From Thermoproteota archaeon (GTDB lineage: Archaea; Thermoproteota; Thermoprotei_A; EX4484-217-1): a stretch of 64,000 bases of DNA. The stretch lies in the NCBI GenBank assembly GCA_029258915.1, contig JAPDJU010000006.1, positions 1 to 64,000 on the forward strand, in the 5' to 3' direction. Below, in pieces: positions 43,932 to 52,906 of the stretch. The position numbers and the translations under genes are program-made. The first letter of the stretch is position 1; the number at the start of each line of letters is the position of its first letter. Below the pieces are notes generated by a model. It was not told where the DNA came from. It did not search any database and worked only from the letters and a program-made list of their open reading frames with translations.

Positions 43932-44479
43932 AAATATTTTTCGTTACGAAAAATAAGCATAAGTTCTTGGAAGCATCAGAAATCATGCGAAAATACTGCA
44001 TAGATCTTGAAATGCTAGAAATAAATAAACCAGAAATACAGTCTTTAGACTTAAGAGAAATAGTTCTCCACGGCTTAGTGAACCTATATTCTTTAGTAAA
44101 TAAACCATTAGTTATTGAAGATGCAGGATTATTTATAAGAGCCTTAAATTGGTTTCCAGGTCCCTACTCGAGTTATGTGTTTAAAACTATAGGATGCCAA
44201 GGTATTCTTAAGTTAATGGACGGCATTGAAGATAGATATGCTAAGTTTAAATCAGTAGTAGGCTACATTGACGTAAAAAATATTATACTTTTTGAAGGTG
44301 AAGTAGAAGGAGCAATAGCTTACGAAGCAAGAGGAAACAGGGGGTTCGGTTTTGACCCAATATTTACACCTAAGGGAGAAAGCAAAACATTTGCCCAAAT
44401 GAGCATGCAAGAGAAAAACAGGTTATCTCATAGGGCTAGGGCCTTTAAGAAACTTGCAGAATGGCTGACAAGACTATAG
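43928..44479 (+). CDS. XTP/ITP pyrophosphatase (RdgB/HAM1 family)
   Basis: 183 aa from TTG 43928. It removes ITP/XTP and their deoxy forms from nucleotide pools. Motifs: FVTKNKHKFLEASEI at the start, VIEDAGLFIRALNWFPGPYSSYV in the active site, and NRGFGFDPIF with SHRARAFKKL at the end. It overlaps the bud32 stop by 4 nt, so belongs to the same operon. Confidence 0.92.
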   Translation: MKIFFVTKNKHKFLEASEIMRKYCIDLEMLEINKPEIQSLDLREIVLHGLVNLYSLVNKPLVIEDAGLFIRALNWFPGPYSSYVFKTIGCQGILKLMDGIEDRYAKFKSVVGYIDVKNIILFEGEVEGAIAYEARGNRGFGFDPIFTPKGESKTFAQMSMQEKNRLSHRARAFKKLAEWLTRL

Positions 44480-44550
44480 CTATGTAATAATAAGGTTTAA
44501 AAGTAAGAAACAATATTTTGTGTGCAAGAGAAAGAGAGAGGGATAACCCT

Positions 44551-45009
44551 TTGAATAAGAAAAGAGAGAAAGGAAGATCTCATCCGACGAGACCTGTTAG
44601 AGCAAGTCCTCCTAGATGGCTTAAGCTAAGTTCCGAAGAAATTGAGGCACTAATAGTTGAACTTGCTAAGAAAGGATACGGCCCATCTATGATAGGTATT
44701 ATTTTAAGAGACCAGTACGGTATACCCTTAGTTAAACCTATCTTAGGTAAGGGCATTGCTAAAGTTCTTGAAGAACATGGTTTAGCTGCAGAAATCCCTG
44801 AAGATCTTTTTAATTTAATGAAAAGAGCAGCTAAACTGAGAACACACCTTGAGGAGCATCCTAAAGACTATCATTCTAAGAGAGGGCTTGAAGAAATAGA
44901 ATCTAAGATTAGAAGGCTTGCAAAATACTACAAGAGAATCGGTAAGTTACCTAAGTATTGGAAATACGAACCAGAGAAAGTAAAATTACTCGTATCTAGA
45001 ACCTTTTAA
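44551..45009 (+). CDS. rps15: Small subunit ribosomal protein S15 (uS15)
   Basis: 152 aa from TTG 44551. An in-frame TTG at 44518 would add 11 charged residues, but a TATA-like GGTTTAAAAG near 44493 puts transcription start at about 44520, after that codon, and GAGGG precedes TTG 44551 suitably. The [30 protein letters not shown] N-terminal extension and the [30 protein letters not shown] core are clear. Confidence 0.93.
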   Translation: MNKKREKGRSHPTRPVRASPPRWLKLSSEEIEALIVELAKKGYGPSMIGIILRDQYGIPLVKPILGKGIAKVLEEHGLAAEIPEDLFNLMKRAAKLRTHLEEHPKDYHSKRGLEEIESKIRRLAKYYKRIGKLPKYWKYEPEKVKLLVSRTF

Positions 45010-45102
45010 GGTTTTCAATCCAGCTATTTTAAACTTCCCCATCTAGATATTGAACCAAGATAGTTTTTAGTTGGAAGCACTCATACTATTCTAGGTGATT
45101 TT

Positions 45103-46431
45103 TTGAAACATAATACGAACATACTTAGCTTCACTAAGTCACGTAGTAAAAAAACTGCGTCAATAAAAGACGTATTACATGAACTTTTAAGGTTTAAAGA
45201 AGTAAAACTATTCGTTTATCCTAGTGTTTCTGACGTTATTATTTCCTCGGTGATTATCTCTAAGCTCATAGATAGAAACGTGAGATTAGCTGTTAAGGTA
45301 AAACCGTTAATTAAGAGTAGTGATATTAAAGGAGAGACTATAATAAGTTTAGGTATACCTCTTAGTAAGAGTATCATAAACGTTCTAAATAAGTATGCTA
45401 AAGGCGGATACCTTATAGGACTATGTAGTAAAGGGTTGAGGAGTTATGGAAAAAATATTCCATTTTTAAAATGCATTGAAAACCATGAACCATTAGCTAC
45501 AGCGGTATGGCAACTATTTAAAGAAACTTACGATCACTTAGACTACATCCTCACATTATCTTCAATATTTGCACATAACTTCTTCAAATATCCTAAATCC
45601 ATGATTGAAGAAATGTTTCTTAGCGAATGTGTTAGTAGGGATATTTTAGACAGAGTAAAAAGTTTAAGAGTAGCCGGTGTAAACTATAAGCCCCTATATA
45701 AAGCCCTCGCTTGTTCCCTAATACCGTTCTTCTTCAGAATCTCAGGTAGTTTTATTGAAGCAGAGAAATTTCTCCGCACACACGGAATAGTTGATTTAAA
45801 CGCTAAACTCATAGAACATGACCCAGCAAAAATAAAGGAAATAGTTGAAGACCTTTTAAAAGTAGCTAATAAAGTGAGGGAAAACGCATGGAAAATAGAA
45901 GATTTAATAGGTGAGACATATAGTTTAAAGAAAAAAATGTTTAAAGAAATATCCAACGACGTATTAGAATTATCCATAGTACTAGATACAGTAGTTGAAA
46001 CGTATGGTTTAGAAAAATCTGTCTTTCTAAAAGAACAGTTTTCTTCATTCCTAAAAACCATAGGACCAACATACTTCAGCATAGTTAAGAAGCTGGGTAA
46101 AATAGTGAATGCAATTCAGGAGGCAGGATTAAGGGAGTTAGAAGTAAATGGTAGAATAATGAAAATACTGCCTCCAATAAATATGGATAAGATCCCATAT
46201 TACATCCTCGAATCCTTACTTCTAACAGCAGGCTTCATAGACTATGAAGACGTATTCATTGTAGATCATAGAAGAACATTACTACTACCATATACTACTA
46301 TACGTAGAGTATTTAGCGAGTATTCATGTAATGTCTTGGAAAAATTCATGAAGAAAGCTAGTGGAGAAAAAGCTTATGGCTTAACATTTAGAACTCTAAG
46401 AGATATTATCGAATGCTTAAGGGAGGTCTAG
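45103..46431 (+). CDS. Cdc45/RecJ-like protein without DHH catalytic residues
   Basis: 442 aa from TTG 45103. Archaeal RecJ/GAN/Cdc45 homologues often lie between rps15 and the pcc1-rps3ae pair, exactly as here, and the overall layout (alpha/beta N-terminal domain, helical middle, C-terminal domain) fits. The expected acidic motifs are gone: the region VSDVIISSVIISKLI lacks the DxD of RecJ and IENHEPLATAVW stands where DHH would be. I infer a structural replication factor like Cdc45, binding GINS and MCM, rather than a nuclease. Assignment rests largely on context. Confidence 0.55.
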   Translation: MKHNTNILSFTKSRSKKTASIKDVLHELLRFKEVKLFVYPSVSDVIISSVIISKLIDRNVRLAVKVKPLIKSSDIKGETIISLGIPLSKSIINVLNKYAKGGYLIGLCSKGLRSYGKNIPFLKCIENHEPLATAVWQLFKETYDHLDYILTLSSIFAHNFFKYPKSMIEEMFLSECVSRDILDRVKSLRVAGVNYKPLYKALACSLIPFFFRISGSFIEAEKFLRTHGIVDLNAKLIEHDPAKIKEIVEDLLKVANKVRENAWKIEDLIGETYSLKKKMFKEISNDVLELSIVLDTVVETYGLEKSVFLKEQFSSFLKTIGPTYFSIVKKLGKIVNAIQEAGLRELEVNGRIMKILPPINMDKIPYYILESLLLTAGFIDYEDVFIVDHRRTLLLPYTTIRRVFSEYSCNVLEKFMKKASGEKAYGLTFRTLRDIIECLREV

Positions 46432-46686
46432 ATGAGGATTATATCTTTGCTCACGCTAAACTATGATGAGCCTAAAAAAGCAAAAGCAGTATTTTATGCC
46501 CTCAAACCAGATAATGTATTAACTAAAAAGAACATGGTTATAAAAGATTCTTTAGAAGGCTCCGGTGTGAAAATAGTCATAGAGATAAAAGATGATATTG
46601 AAATTATTGGCACGCTTTATAGTACATTAAACGAAATATTGGCACATACTAAATCCATTGAAAACCTGCTTAAGAAAATTAAATAG
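46432..46686 (+). CDS. pcc1: KEOPS subunit Pcc1
   Basis: 84 aa, directly after the Cdc45-like gene. The beta-alpha-beta pattern with AKAVFYALKPDNV, the hydrophobic strand VKIVIEIKDDIEIIGTLYSTLNEILAHTKSIENLL is the Pcc1 dimer fold that organises Kae1. Its presence near kae1 and bud32 is consistent. Short proteins like this have few diagnostic residues, so context helps. Confidence 0.82.
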   Translation: MRIISLLTLNYDEPKKAKAVFYALKPDNVLTKKNMVIKDSLEGSGVKIVIEIKDDIEIIGTLYSTLNEILAHTKSIENLLKKIK

Positions 46687-46786
46687 CGTAATAATATATC
46701 ATGAAATCTCGCAAAGTAAGTCTTTTATACTACTTTTTAATCCTAAATTGGTAGTCAAAATACTGCTTAACCATGGGGAGGAATAG

Positions 46787-47473
46787 GTGCCAACACCTAG
46801 AGCTGCTGTAAAAGATAAGTGGAAAGTGAAAAAATGGTACACTGTAGTAACTCCACCTGTTTTCGGCGAAGTACCTTTAGGGACAACTCCTTCAGATAAT
46901 CCGTTAAAACTTGTAGGTAGGGTTATTGAAACAACACTTTACGATTTAACGGGAGATTTTACGTTAGTTCACGTACACTTATATTTTCAGATAGTTAAGA
47001 TTATTGGGAATAAATGTATTACTAGGTTTAAAGGACATGAATTAGCTAGAGACTACATGAGAAGTATTGTCAGGAGAAGGAGCAGTAAGGTTCAAGGAAT
47101 ATTCAATATTCAAACAAAAGACGGTTACGGTTTAAGAATAACGGCAGTTGTTCTAACATCTTACAGATGCAAAACATCTCAAAAGAGAGCTATTAGGAAA
47201 ATTATGAAGGAAATCATTGAACAAAGAGCTTCAGAATTAACCTTAAACGATCTCATTAAAGCCATGATCTTCGGTAAACTCTCAAGCGAAATTTTCGCTC
47301 AAGCAAAGAAAGTATATCCTTTAAGGAAAGTCGAAATATATAAGTCCAAGCTCCTTACAATACCCACACCTGAAGGTCCCAAACCCGCTACAGTAGTTTC
47401 CCCACTAATGCTTAAAGGTAAGGAAGCAGAGAAAATAATAAAAGAAGTTATTGTTCAGCCGGAGAAAGCTTAA
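46787..47473 (+). CDS. rps3ae: Small subunit ribosomal protein S3ae (eS1)
   Basis: 228 aa from GTG 46787, preceded by GGGGAGGAA. The start AAVKDKWKVKKWYTVVTPPVFGEVPLGTTPSDNPLKLVGRVIE and the QKRAIRKIMKEIIEQRASELTL region are typical of archaeal S3ae. It binds near the mRNA exit of the 30S subunit. Confidence 0.95.
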   Translation: MPTPRAAVKDKWKVKKWYTVVTPPVFGEVPLGTTPSDNPLKLVGRVIETTLYDLTGDFTLVHVHLYFQIVKIIGNKCITRFKGHELARDYMRSIVRRRSSKVQGIFNIQTKDGYGLRITAVVLTSYRCKTSQKRAIRKIMKEIIEQRASELTLNDLIKAMIFGKLSSEIFAQAKKVYPLRKVEIYKSKLLTIPTPEGPKPATVVSPLMLKGKEAEKIIKEVIVQPEKA

Positions 47474-47534
47474 AGAAACATTATAAAGAATAAACATTTT
47501 TGAGCAAAATCTAATCATCTTAGGGGCTGGCTTT

Positions 47535-48593
47535 TTGAATAAGCCTAATATACTTGTTAAAACACCTTTAGGCATGGAAAACATTGTAGCTGCAAGAATT
47601 CTTGAACTAACTCCTAATGTGAGAGTTGCTCCAAGACCTAGGGGGTTTTTAGGCCTAGTTTTAGTTGAAGCAGAAAAACAATTCGAAGTAGCTGAGCAGA
47701 TTAAGAAAAATATTCTTGAAGCAGAAAAAGTTATTCCAGCATATGAGGTTGTAGAAGCAAGTTTAGATAAAATAGTTGAAGCAGCAAAAAAAGTAGTTAA
47801 AAACAGAATAAAACCATATGAAACTTTTGCGATAAGAACAACTCGTAGAGGTAAACATAGTTTTACAAGTTTAGACGTAAACATTAAAGCCGGTGCCGCA
47901 GTTAAGGAGATAACAAACGCTTCGGTCAATCTTTCATTTCCTGACAAAATAGTAGCTATTGAAATTATAGGAGATACAGCTTTAATATCTATTTTAAAAG
48001 GTACGGGGGAGTATAAGAAGCTAAGACCGGGAAAGGAGCCAGTGGTAAAGTTTTTGCGCAAAATAGCTCTCATTCAAATGCCTTACCTAGGTCCCTTAGA
48101 TGCTTCTTACAATATGGGTGTTAGAATAGGTAGAGAAGCGCAAACATTTGAAGTAAAGGAACTCGTAATAGCTCCTATAGGTTCCATTCCAGCTGATCAG
48201 CTTCTAATGTTTCTTAAGGGAGTTTATGAAGGAATAGAGTCAAGATATAACATCCAAAAGAAAACATATGCTAGGAAAGTAAATAAAATTCCGGTTTACG
48301 TTCAAGACCTATACCAGGTAGTCAGAGATAGGTTTAAGGAACCAATAATTGTCTTTGAACCTGAAGGAGAACCCGTAATTAAAATGAAGAATAAGATTAA
48401 AGAGATGTTCAACAGCCCTAAAGTTAAAAGAATAAACATTCTCATAGGTTCACGTGTAGGAATACCCGTAGGAATATACAGGTTCGCCGATTTAATCCTT
48501 GACATAGCCCCCGGAGTTACGATATCAACAGATTTAGCTGCTGCATCGGCAATTACAGCTTTAATTACGGTGCTTGAGAGTGTCGAGGATTAA
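47535..48593 (+). CDS. THUMP-domain RNA-binding protein with SPOUT-like C-terminus
   Basis: 352 aa from TTG 47535. The N-terminal half carries a THUMP domain (VVEAAKKVVKNRIKPYETFAIRTTRRGKHSFTSLDVN and VAIEIIGDTALISI), used by tRNA-modifying enzymes to hold the tRNA. The C-terminal half ends with INILIGSRVGIPVGIYRFADLILDIAPGVTISTDLAAASAI, a knot-like pattern reminiscent of SPOUT methyltransferases. A tRNA-modification role is likely; the modified base is not known to me. Confidence 0.65.
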   Translation: MNKPNILVKTPLGMENIVAARILELTPNVRVAPRPRGFLGLVLVEAEKQFEVAEQIKKNILEAEKVIPAYEVVEASLDKIVEAAKKVVKNRIKPYETFAIRTTRRGKHSFTSLDVNIKAGAAVKEITNASVNLSFPDKIVAIEIIGDTALISILKGTGEYKKLRPGKEPVVKFLRKIALIQMPYLGPLDASYNMGVRIGREAQTFEVKELVIAPIGSIPADQLLMFLKGVYEGIESRYNIQKKTYARKVNKIPVYVQDLYQVVRDRFKEPIIVFEPEGEPVIKMKNKIKEMFNSPKVKRINILIGSRVGIPVGIYRFADLILDIAPGVTISTDLAAASAITALITVLESVED

Positions 48594-49878
48594 AACAGCG
48601 GTAATTTTAGCCGCAGGTAAAGGCGAAAGATTACAGCCATTTACATATACCAGACCTAAACCGTTAATTCCAATATTAAATAGACCATTCATAAGCTATA
48701 TTCTGGATAACATCATAGCGTGCGGTATTGAGAAAATAGTTTTAGTTGTACATTATCTTAAAGAAAAAGTAATCGACTATGTTAAGAAGGAATACGGGAA
48801 TAAAGCTAACATTGTGTTCGTGGATCAAGGAGAACCTTTAGGAACAGGGCATGCTGTAAAAGTTTTAGAGAACATGCTAAGCGAACTGTTTCTGCTAATA
48901 TACGGCGATGTATACGTAGATAGAGAAGTTTTAAGGAAAGTACTTTCACAAGCAGAAGAACATGAGAACGCCTTAGTAGGTGTACCTGTCGAGAATCCGT
49001 GGGATTATGGAGTTCTAATAGTTAAAGATGAACTCCTTAAAGGCATTGTTGAAAAACCTGAAAAAGGAAAAGAACCATCAAACATAATCAACGCTGGAAT
49101 ATATGCTTTAACAACAGAAATATTCAGTTTTCTTAAGAAAACAAGGATTTCGCCAAGAGGGGAAATAGAATTAACGGATGCGATAACAGAGCTTGCGAAG
49201 AAGAACGAAGTTAAAGTTATATTTATTGAGTGTAGCGCATGGTTCGAGTTGGGTAAAGTATGGGACATATTAGAACTTAATAAGATAATGCTTGATAAAA
49301 TAAGAGAAAGTAAGATAGAAGGCATAGTTGAAGAAAACGTTAGCATAAGAGGTAAAGTGATCATAGAGAAAAACACCATCATAAGGTCGGGCACGTACAT
49401 TGAGGGACCAGTATTTATAGGTGAGAATTGCAGTATAGGGCCAAATTCCTACATTAGACCATACACTGTCCTAGGAAATCACGTTAAAATAGGGGCCTCA
49501 TGTGAAATTAAAGCAAGCACAATAATGGACTACACTCACATTCCCCACTTAAGTTACGTTGGAGACAGCATAATAGGAGAGCATGTTAATTTTGGAGCAG
49601 GAACAATAACAGCAAACCTAAGATTAGACGATAAAACAGTTAAAGTAACTTTAAAAGGTAAGAGAGTCGACACCAAGAGAAGAAAATTAGGAGCATTTGT
49701 AGGAGACTACGTTAAAACGGGAATAAACGTATCTCTAATGCCGGGAGTAAAGATAGGACCATATACATGGATAGCTCCAGGGCTTGTAATCTACGAAGAT
49801 CTACCACCCTATTCTTTCGTAAAGCCTGTAAATAAAAGGGGCTACATCGTAGAGAAATTAGTTATTAAGAATGACTGA
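48574..49878 (+). CDS. Sugar-1-phosphate nucleotidyltransferase / acyltransferase, GlmU-like
   Basis: 434 aa; TTG 48574 or GTG 48580 could start it, both overlapping the previous gene. The N-terminal nucleotidyltransferase has LAAGKGERLQPFTYTRPKPLIPI and the metal site YGDVYVD. After residue 250 come left-handed beta-helix hexapeptides (IRPYTVLGNHVKIGASCEIKAS, GEHVNFGAGTITANLRLDD), as in the bifunctional Sulfolobus tokodaii enzyme that makes UDP-GlcNAc. Product sugar is inferred. Confidence 0.85.
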   Translation: MRVSRIKTAVILAAGKGERLQPFTYTRPKPLIPILNRPFISYILDNIIACGIEKIVLVVHYLKEKVIDYVKKEYGNKANIVFVDQGEPLGTGHAVKVLENMLSELFLLIYGDVYVDREVLRKVLSQAEEHENALVGVPVENPWDYGVLIVKDELLKGIVEKPEKGKEPSNIINAGIYALTTEIFSFLKKTRISPRGEIELTDAITELAKKNEVKVIFIECSAWFELGKVWDILELNKIMLDKIRESKIEGIVEENVSIRGKVIIEKNTIIRSGTYIEGPVFIGENCSIGPNSYIRPYTVLGNHVKIGASCEIKASTIMDYTHIPHLSYVGDSIIGEHVNFGAGTITANLRLDDKTVKVTLKGKRVDTKRRKLGAFVGDYVKTGINVSLMPGVKIGPYTWIAPGLVIYEDLPPYSFVKPVNKRGYIVEKLVIKND

Positions 49879-49937
49879 AAAAACCTCCTTAAACTTTAAA
49901 CTATACAATTAGCTTAAGGTTTCTAGGTGGCTTAGTT

Positions 49938-50828
49938 GTGGAGAAAATAGAGCTATATGGCTTAACAATGCCGCTAGTGGAAGAGAAAACGGATATAGCA
50001 AAACTCATAGTTAGTGAAGCTGAAAAACTGGGTATAAACATAGAAAATGGTGATGTAGTAGTTGTTACATCTAAGCTTCTCCAAAAGACCATAGGAGATG
50101 TTATTGATTTAAAAACAGTGAAACCTAGCTTTAAGGCTAAAATAATAAGTAAAATCTTCAAAAAAGACCTCGTAGAAACGGAAATAGTTCTGAAAAACAG
50201 TCAGAAAGTACTACTTGCAGTACCAACAGGTTTTCTTAGGGAGCATATAGGTAAAATTTCTAAAAACGTTAAAGACGGACTAAAAGCTCTAGAAAAAGTA
50301 AAATGTATCCTCATAACGATAACTAAGAACGGTTTTATAGCGACAGATGCTGGAGTAGATTATTCTAATTTACCTCAAGGATATGCTATAGCGAATGATT
50401 TAGATTTCGACCTGGAAGCAGAAAGAATAAGAAGAAAGATAAAGGAAATTACGGGTAAGAATGTAGCAGTAGTGATCTCGGATACCGAATTTACCATTTC
50501 AAACGGTAAGTTCGGCTCAATAGATGTAGCAGTAGGTTCTTCGGGAATAGAGCCGCTTACAAGACTCTTTGGAGAAAAAGACCTTTACGGTAAGCCAAAA
50601 TTTGGAGGGTTAGATATTGTTGTTGATGAAATATGCTCAGCTGCAGCACTGCTCATGAAGCAATGTGGTGAAGGAATACCTGTAGTTATAATCAGAGGAC
50701 TAAAATACACACCAAGCGTTAGAGGAGTGAAAGACATATTGATTGTTAAATATAGAAGAAAAGCTTCAAAGATTCTCTTGAAAATAGCCTTAATCAACAT
50801 GGTAGCTAAAATTTTAAAAATAATATAG
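49938..50828 (+). CDS. cofE: Coenzyme F420:L-glutamate ligase
   Basis: 296 aa from GTG 49938. It adds glutamate residues to F420-0 with GTP. The start IELYGLTMPLVEEKTDIAKLIVSEAEK, the GDVVVVTSKLLQKTIGDVIDL region, the central GFIATDAGVDYSNLP and AVVISDTEFTISNGKFGSIDVAVGSSGIEPL match CofE. Other F420 genes are not in this window, so use of F420 by the organism is only suggested. Confidence 0.82.
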   Translation: MEKIELYGLTMPLVEEKTDIAKLIVSEAEKLGINIENGDVVVVTSKLLQKTIGDVIDLKTVKPSFKAKIISKIFKKDLVETEIVLKNSQKVLLAVPTGFLREHIGKISKNVKDGLKALEKVKCILITITKNGFIATDAGVDYSNLPQGYAIANDLDFDLEAERIRRKIKEITGKNVAVVISDTEFTISNGKFGSIDVAVGSSGIEPLTRLFGEKDLYGKPKFGGLDIVVDEICSAAALLMKQCGEGIPVVIIRGLKYTPSVRGVKDILIVKYRRKASKILLKIALINMVAKILKII

Positions 50829-50855
50829 CTATCTTCATTGGGGATACATGTAAAC

Positions 50856-51893
50856 CTAAAGTCCGACAGCTTCCCTACCTATCTCTTTAACTAACTTCTC
50901 TATGTTTTCCATGGTTTTACAGAATACACCTACGTTTCCTAATCTAACTTTCTTTAAACCGTGTTTTTCCATTACTTTATAGGCATTTACCATTTCACTA
51001 TATGTCGGTTTTCTGAATCCTGACAGTAAGTATTCTGGGAAAAAGGCAAGAATGGTTATGGGTATTTCCTTATCCGCTTCTGAAAGGAGTTTAGCAAACT
51101 TTTCTATTTGATCTAGCTCTACTAGGCCTGGAATGTAAATTAAAACCACTTCTAAAACTATTCCTGATTCTTTAGCTATTGAGGGTATTTCAAGAATCCA
51201 TTCATTTGTTGTTCCGCAAAGCTCTCTGTACGTTTTCGCATCGAATGCCTTCATATCAAGCCATATTGAGTCTAGTCCTGCGGAGTAGTATAATTCAATG
51301 TTCTCACGTACTAGACCATATCCGTTAGTTTCAATGTGAATCCACATCTCCGGAGCTTCCCTTTTTATTAGCTTAAACACTTTAACGTAGAAGCTTGGTT
51401 GACAATACAGATCTCCTCCGGTAAAGGAGACAATGTTCCTGGCTGGGCCGTAGCCTTGAGGCGAAAAGAGAATTTGTTCAGGCTTAAGTTTGTTCGGACA
51501 AAACACTCCCTTACTTTCCGAAACCTTACACACACCACAGTGTGCACACAAGTCTGAAGCATGCCACATAGTAGCTCTACTTCTAGGTTCCCAGACGGTT
51601 ACTGTTTCCCTATACTTCAATACCTCTTTAAGAATATCTTCAGGTTTCATCCATTTACCTTTAGCATACTGTGAAAAATACCAACTATGACATTTTAAGC
51701 AGTTATGATTACAGCACGACTGATATATTGAGAGGTAATCTTCAGGTCTGCTTAAGATAATATCGTAGATAAGTCTTTCAACATTCCCTCCCACTTTCCT
51801 TAATCCAGCACTACACGGTCTCGTAAAAGTATTATCCACTGCAACAACGTTACCGCAAGACCGATAACCTAGAGATTCAAGGTAGCATACCAC
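50856..51893 (-). CDS. Radical SAM protein with a second Fe-S motif, activase-like
   Basis: 345 aa. The radical SAM cluster motif is CNHNCLKC (Cys61, 65, 68), near the N-terminus after a cysteine-containing leader. A second set, Cys116, 119, 122 and 132 (CAHCGVC...FC), would hold a ferredoxin-like cluster as in glycyl-radical enzyme activases. SFTGGDLYCQPSFYVKVF and HIETNGYG are the SAM-binding and core barrel motifs. No glycyl-radical enzyme lies nearby, so the substrate is unknown. Confidence 0.75.
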   Translation of the reverse strand: MVCYLESLGYRSCGNVVAVDNTFTRPCSAGLRKVGGNVERLIYDIILSRPEDYLSIYQSCCNHNCLKCHSWYFSQYAKGKWMKPEDILKEVLKYRETVTVWEPRSRATMWHASDLCAHCGVCKVSESKGVFCPNKLKPEQILFSPQGYGPARNIVSFTGGDLYCQPSFYVKVFKLIKREAPEMWIHIETNGYGLVRENIELYYSAGLDSIWLDMKAFDAKTYRELCGTTNEWILEIPSIAKESGIVLEVVLIYIPGLVELDQIEKFAKLLSEADKEIPITILAFFPEYLLSGFRKPTYSEMVNAYKVMEKHGLKKVRLGNVGVFCKTMENIEKLVKEIGREAVGL

Positions 51894-51930
51894 ACTGGAT
51901 CACACAACATTAAGCTAAAAATGTTTAACG

Positions 51931-52326
51931 TTATTTCATGAATTTAAGTATAAATAAAACCATGATAGCAATTACGATAATGAAAAAGCATGTTATGACC
52001 GCAAAAGCTACTTCACTTGATAAAGGAATTATTAGCCCAGGTAGTACAATATATGCTTCTTCACTAGCTAACCCTACAGTTAATGTAGCTAACATCATCA
52101 AAGCAAAACCAGCAAATGTAAGAATAATACCTATCCACAGTGGTTTAATTAGTAATGGTATTTCTGGGACAGCTAACTGAGGACCTATATTAGCTTTTCT
52201 CTTTAAACAATCTACGCACAGCCATACTGAGGGTTCAAAACAATTGCTACAAATCACTCTACCGCAGTTTTGGCAAACATACATAGCTTGGTTTTTACGG
52301 CAAATACTACATAGAGGCACAACCAC
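51931..52326 (-). CDS. Zinc-finger protein with two membrane helices, 131 aa
   Basis: The first 45 residues hold paired CxxC sets (CSIC, CQNC, CSNC, CVDC), spaced like a B-box or treble-clef zinc finger. Two hydrophobic segments follow (about 63-86 and 98-128), so the fingers would face the cytoplasm from a membrane anchor. Function unknown. Runs in the same direction as hsp20 upstream, with 15 nt between them. Confidence 0.6.
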   Translation of the reverse strand: MVVPLCSICRKNQAMYVCQNCGRVICSNCFEPSVWLCVDCLKRKANIGPQLAVPEIPLLIKPLWIGIILTFAGFALMMLATLTVGLASEEAYIVLPGLIIPLSSEVAFAVITCFFIIVIAIMVLFILKFMK

Positions 52327-52341
52327 TTTTCAAACCTCTAC

Positions 52342-52857
52342 CTATTCTTTTTCCAAAACTATTTCTAAGACTCCATGCTTATAACGGGCTTTAGCTCTAG
52401 AGGGATTTACTCTTGAAGGTAGTTTTATTTCTCTAAAATACTCTGGAGCCCTTATTACAAGAGTTTCCCTGTCCTTAAGGATTTTGACATCTATATTTTT
52501 CTTATCCACTCCTTTAATTTCGGCGACAATTGTTATTTCATTTTCATTTTCGAAAATATCTATATCAGAATACTCCTCAGAAACCTCCCTTATCTTAGGG
52601 CGTCTTTCCTGACTCTCATGTTCAATTCCTATAATACGTTTACGTCCAGGTCTGCTACCAAACTCTCTTATAACTGGTTTACCATCCGGACCTACAGTTA
52701 CTGAGAATCCATAAAAGTATTCTCCTTTATGCTTTTCACTAGAAAATTCCTCCAGCCCTTTTTCGAAAAGTCTCTCTATCTCTTCAACGTCTTTTAGAAA
52801 TCTCCTAATTAACTTCCTAAAGATATCTTCGTCGTCAAATGCCATTGCTTTGTTCAC
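52342..52857 (-). CDS. hsp20: Small heat shock protein, Hsp20/alpha-crystallin family
   Basis: 171 aa. The alpha-crystallin domain covers the C-terminal half: DIDIFENENEITIVAEIKGVDKKNIDVKILKDRETLVIRA, then KLPSRVNPSRAKARYKHGVLEIVLEKE. The N-terminal 70 residues are charged and helical (RKLIRRFLKDVEEIERLFEKGLEEF) in a form common in archaea. The chaperone holds unfolding proteins without ATP. The C-terminal I-x-I anchor for oligomers is not evident. Confidence 0.85.
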   Translation of the reverse strand: MNKAMAFDDEDIFRKLIRRFLKDVEEIERLFEKGLEEFSSEKHKGEYFYGFSVTVGPDGKPVIREFGSRPGRKRIIGIEHESQERRPKIREVSEEYSDIDIFENENEITIVAEIKGVDKKNIDVKILKDRETLVIRAPEYFREIKLPSRVNPSRAKARYKHGVLEIVLEKE

Positions 52858-52906
52858 CTAGGAGTGTTTTAGAATGTTAGGCTATTTTAATTTATATCCT
52901 GGCAAA

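Noticed and set aside
47405..48073. 222-aa ORF on the minus strand
   Set aside because: It is a shadow of the THUMP protein and rps3ae genes; the plus-strand products are recognisable.
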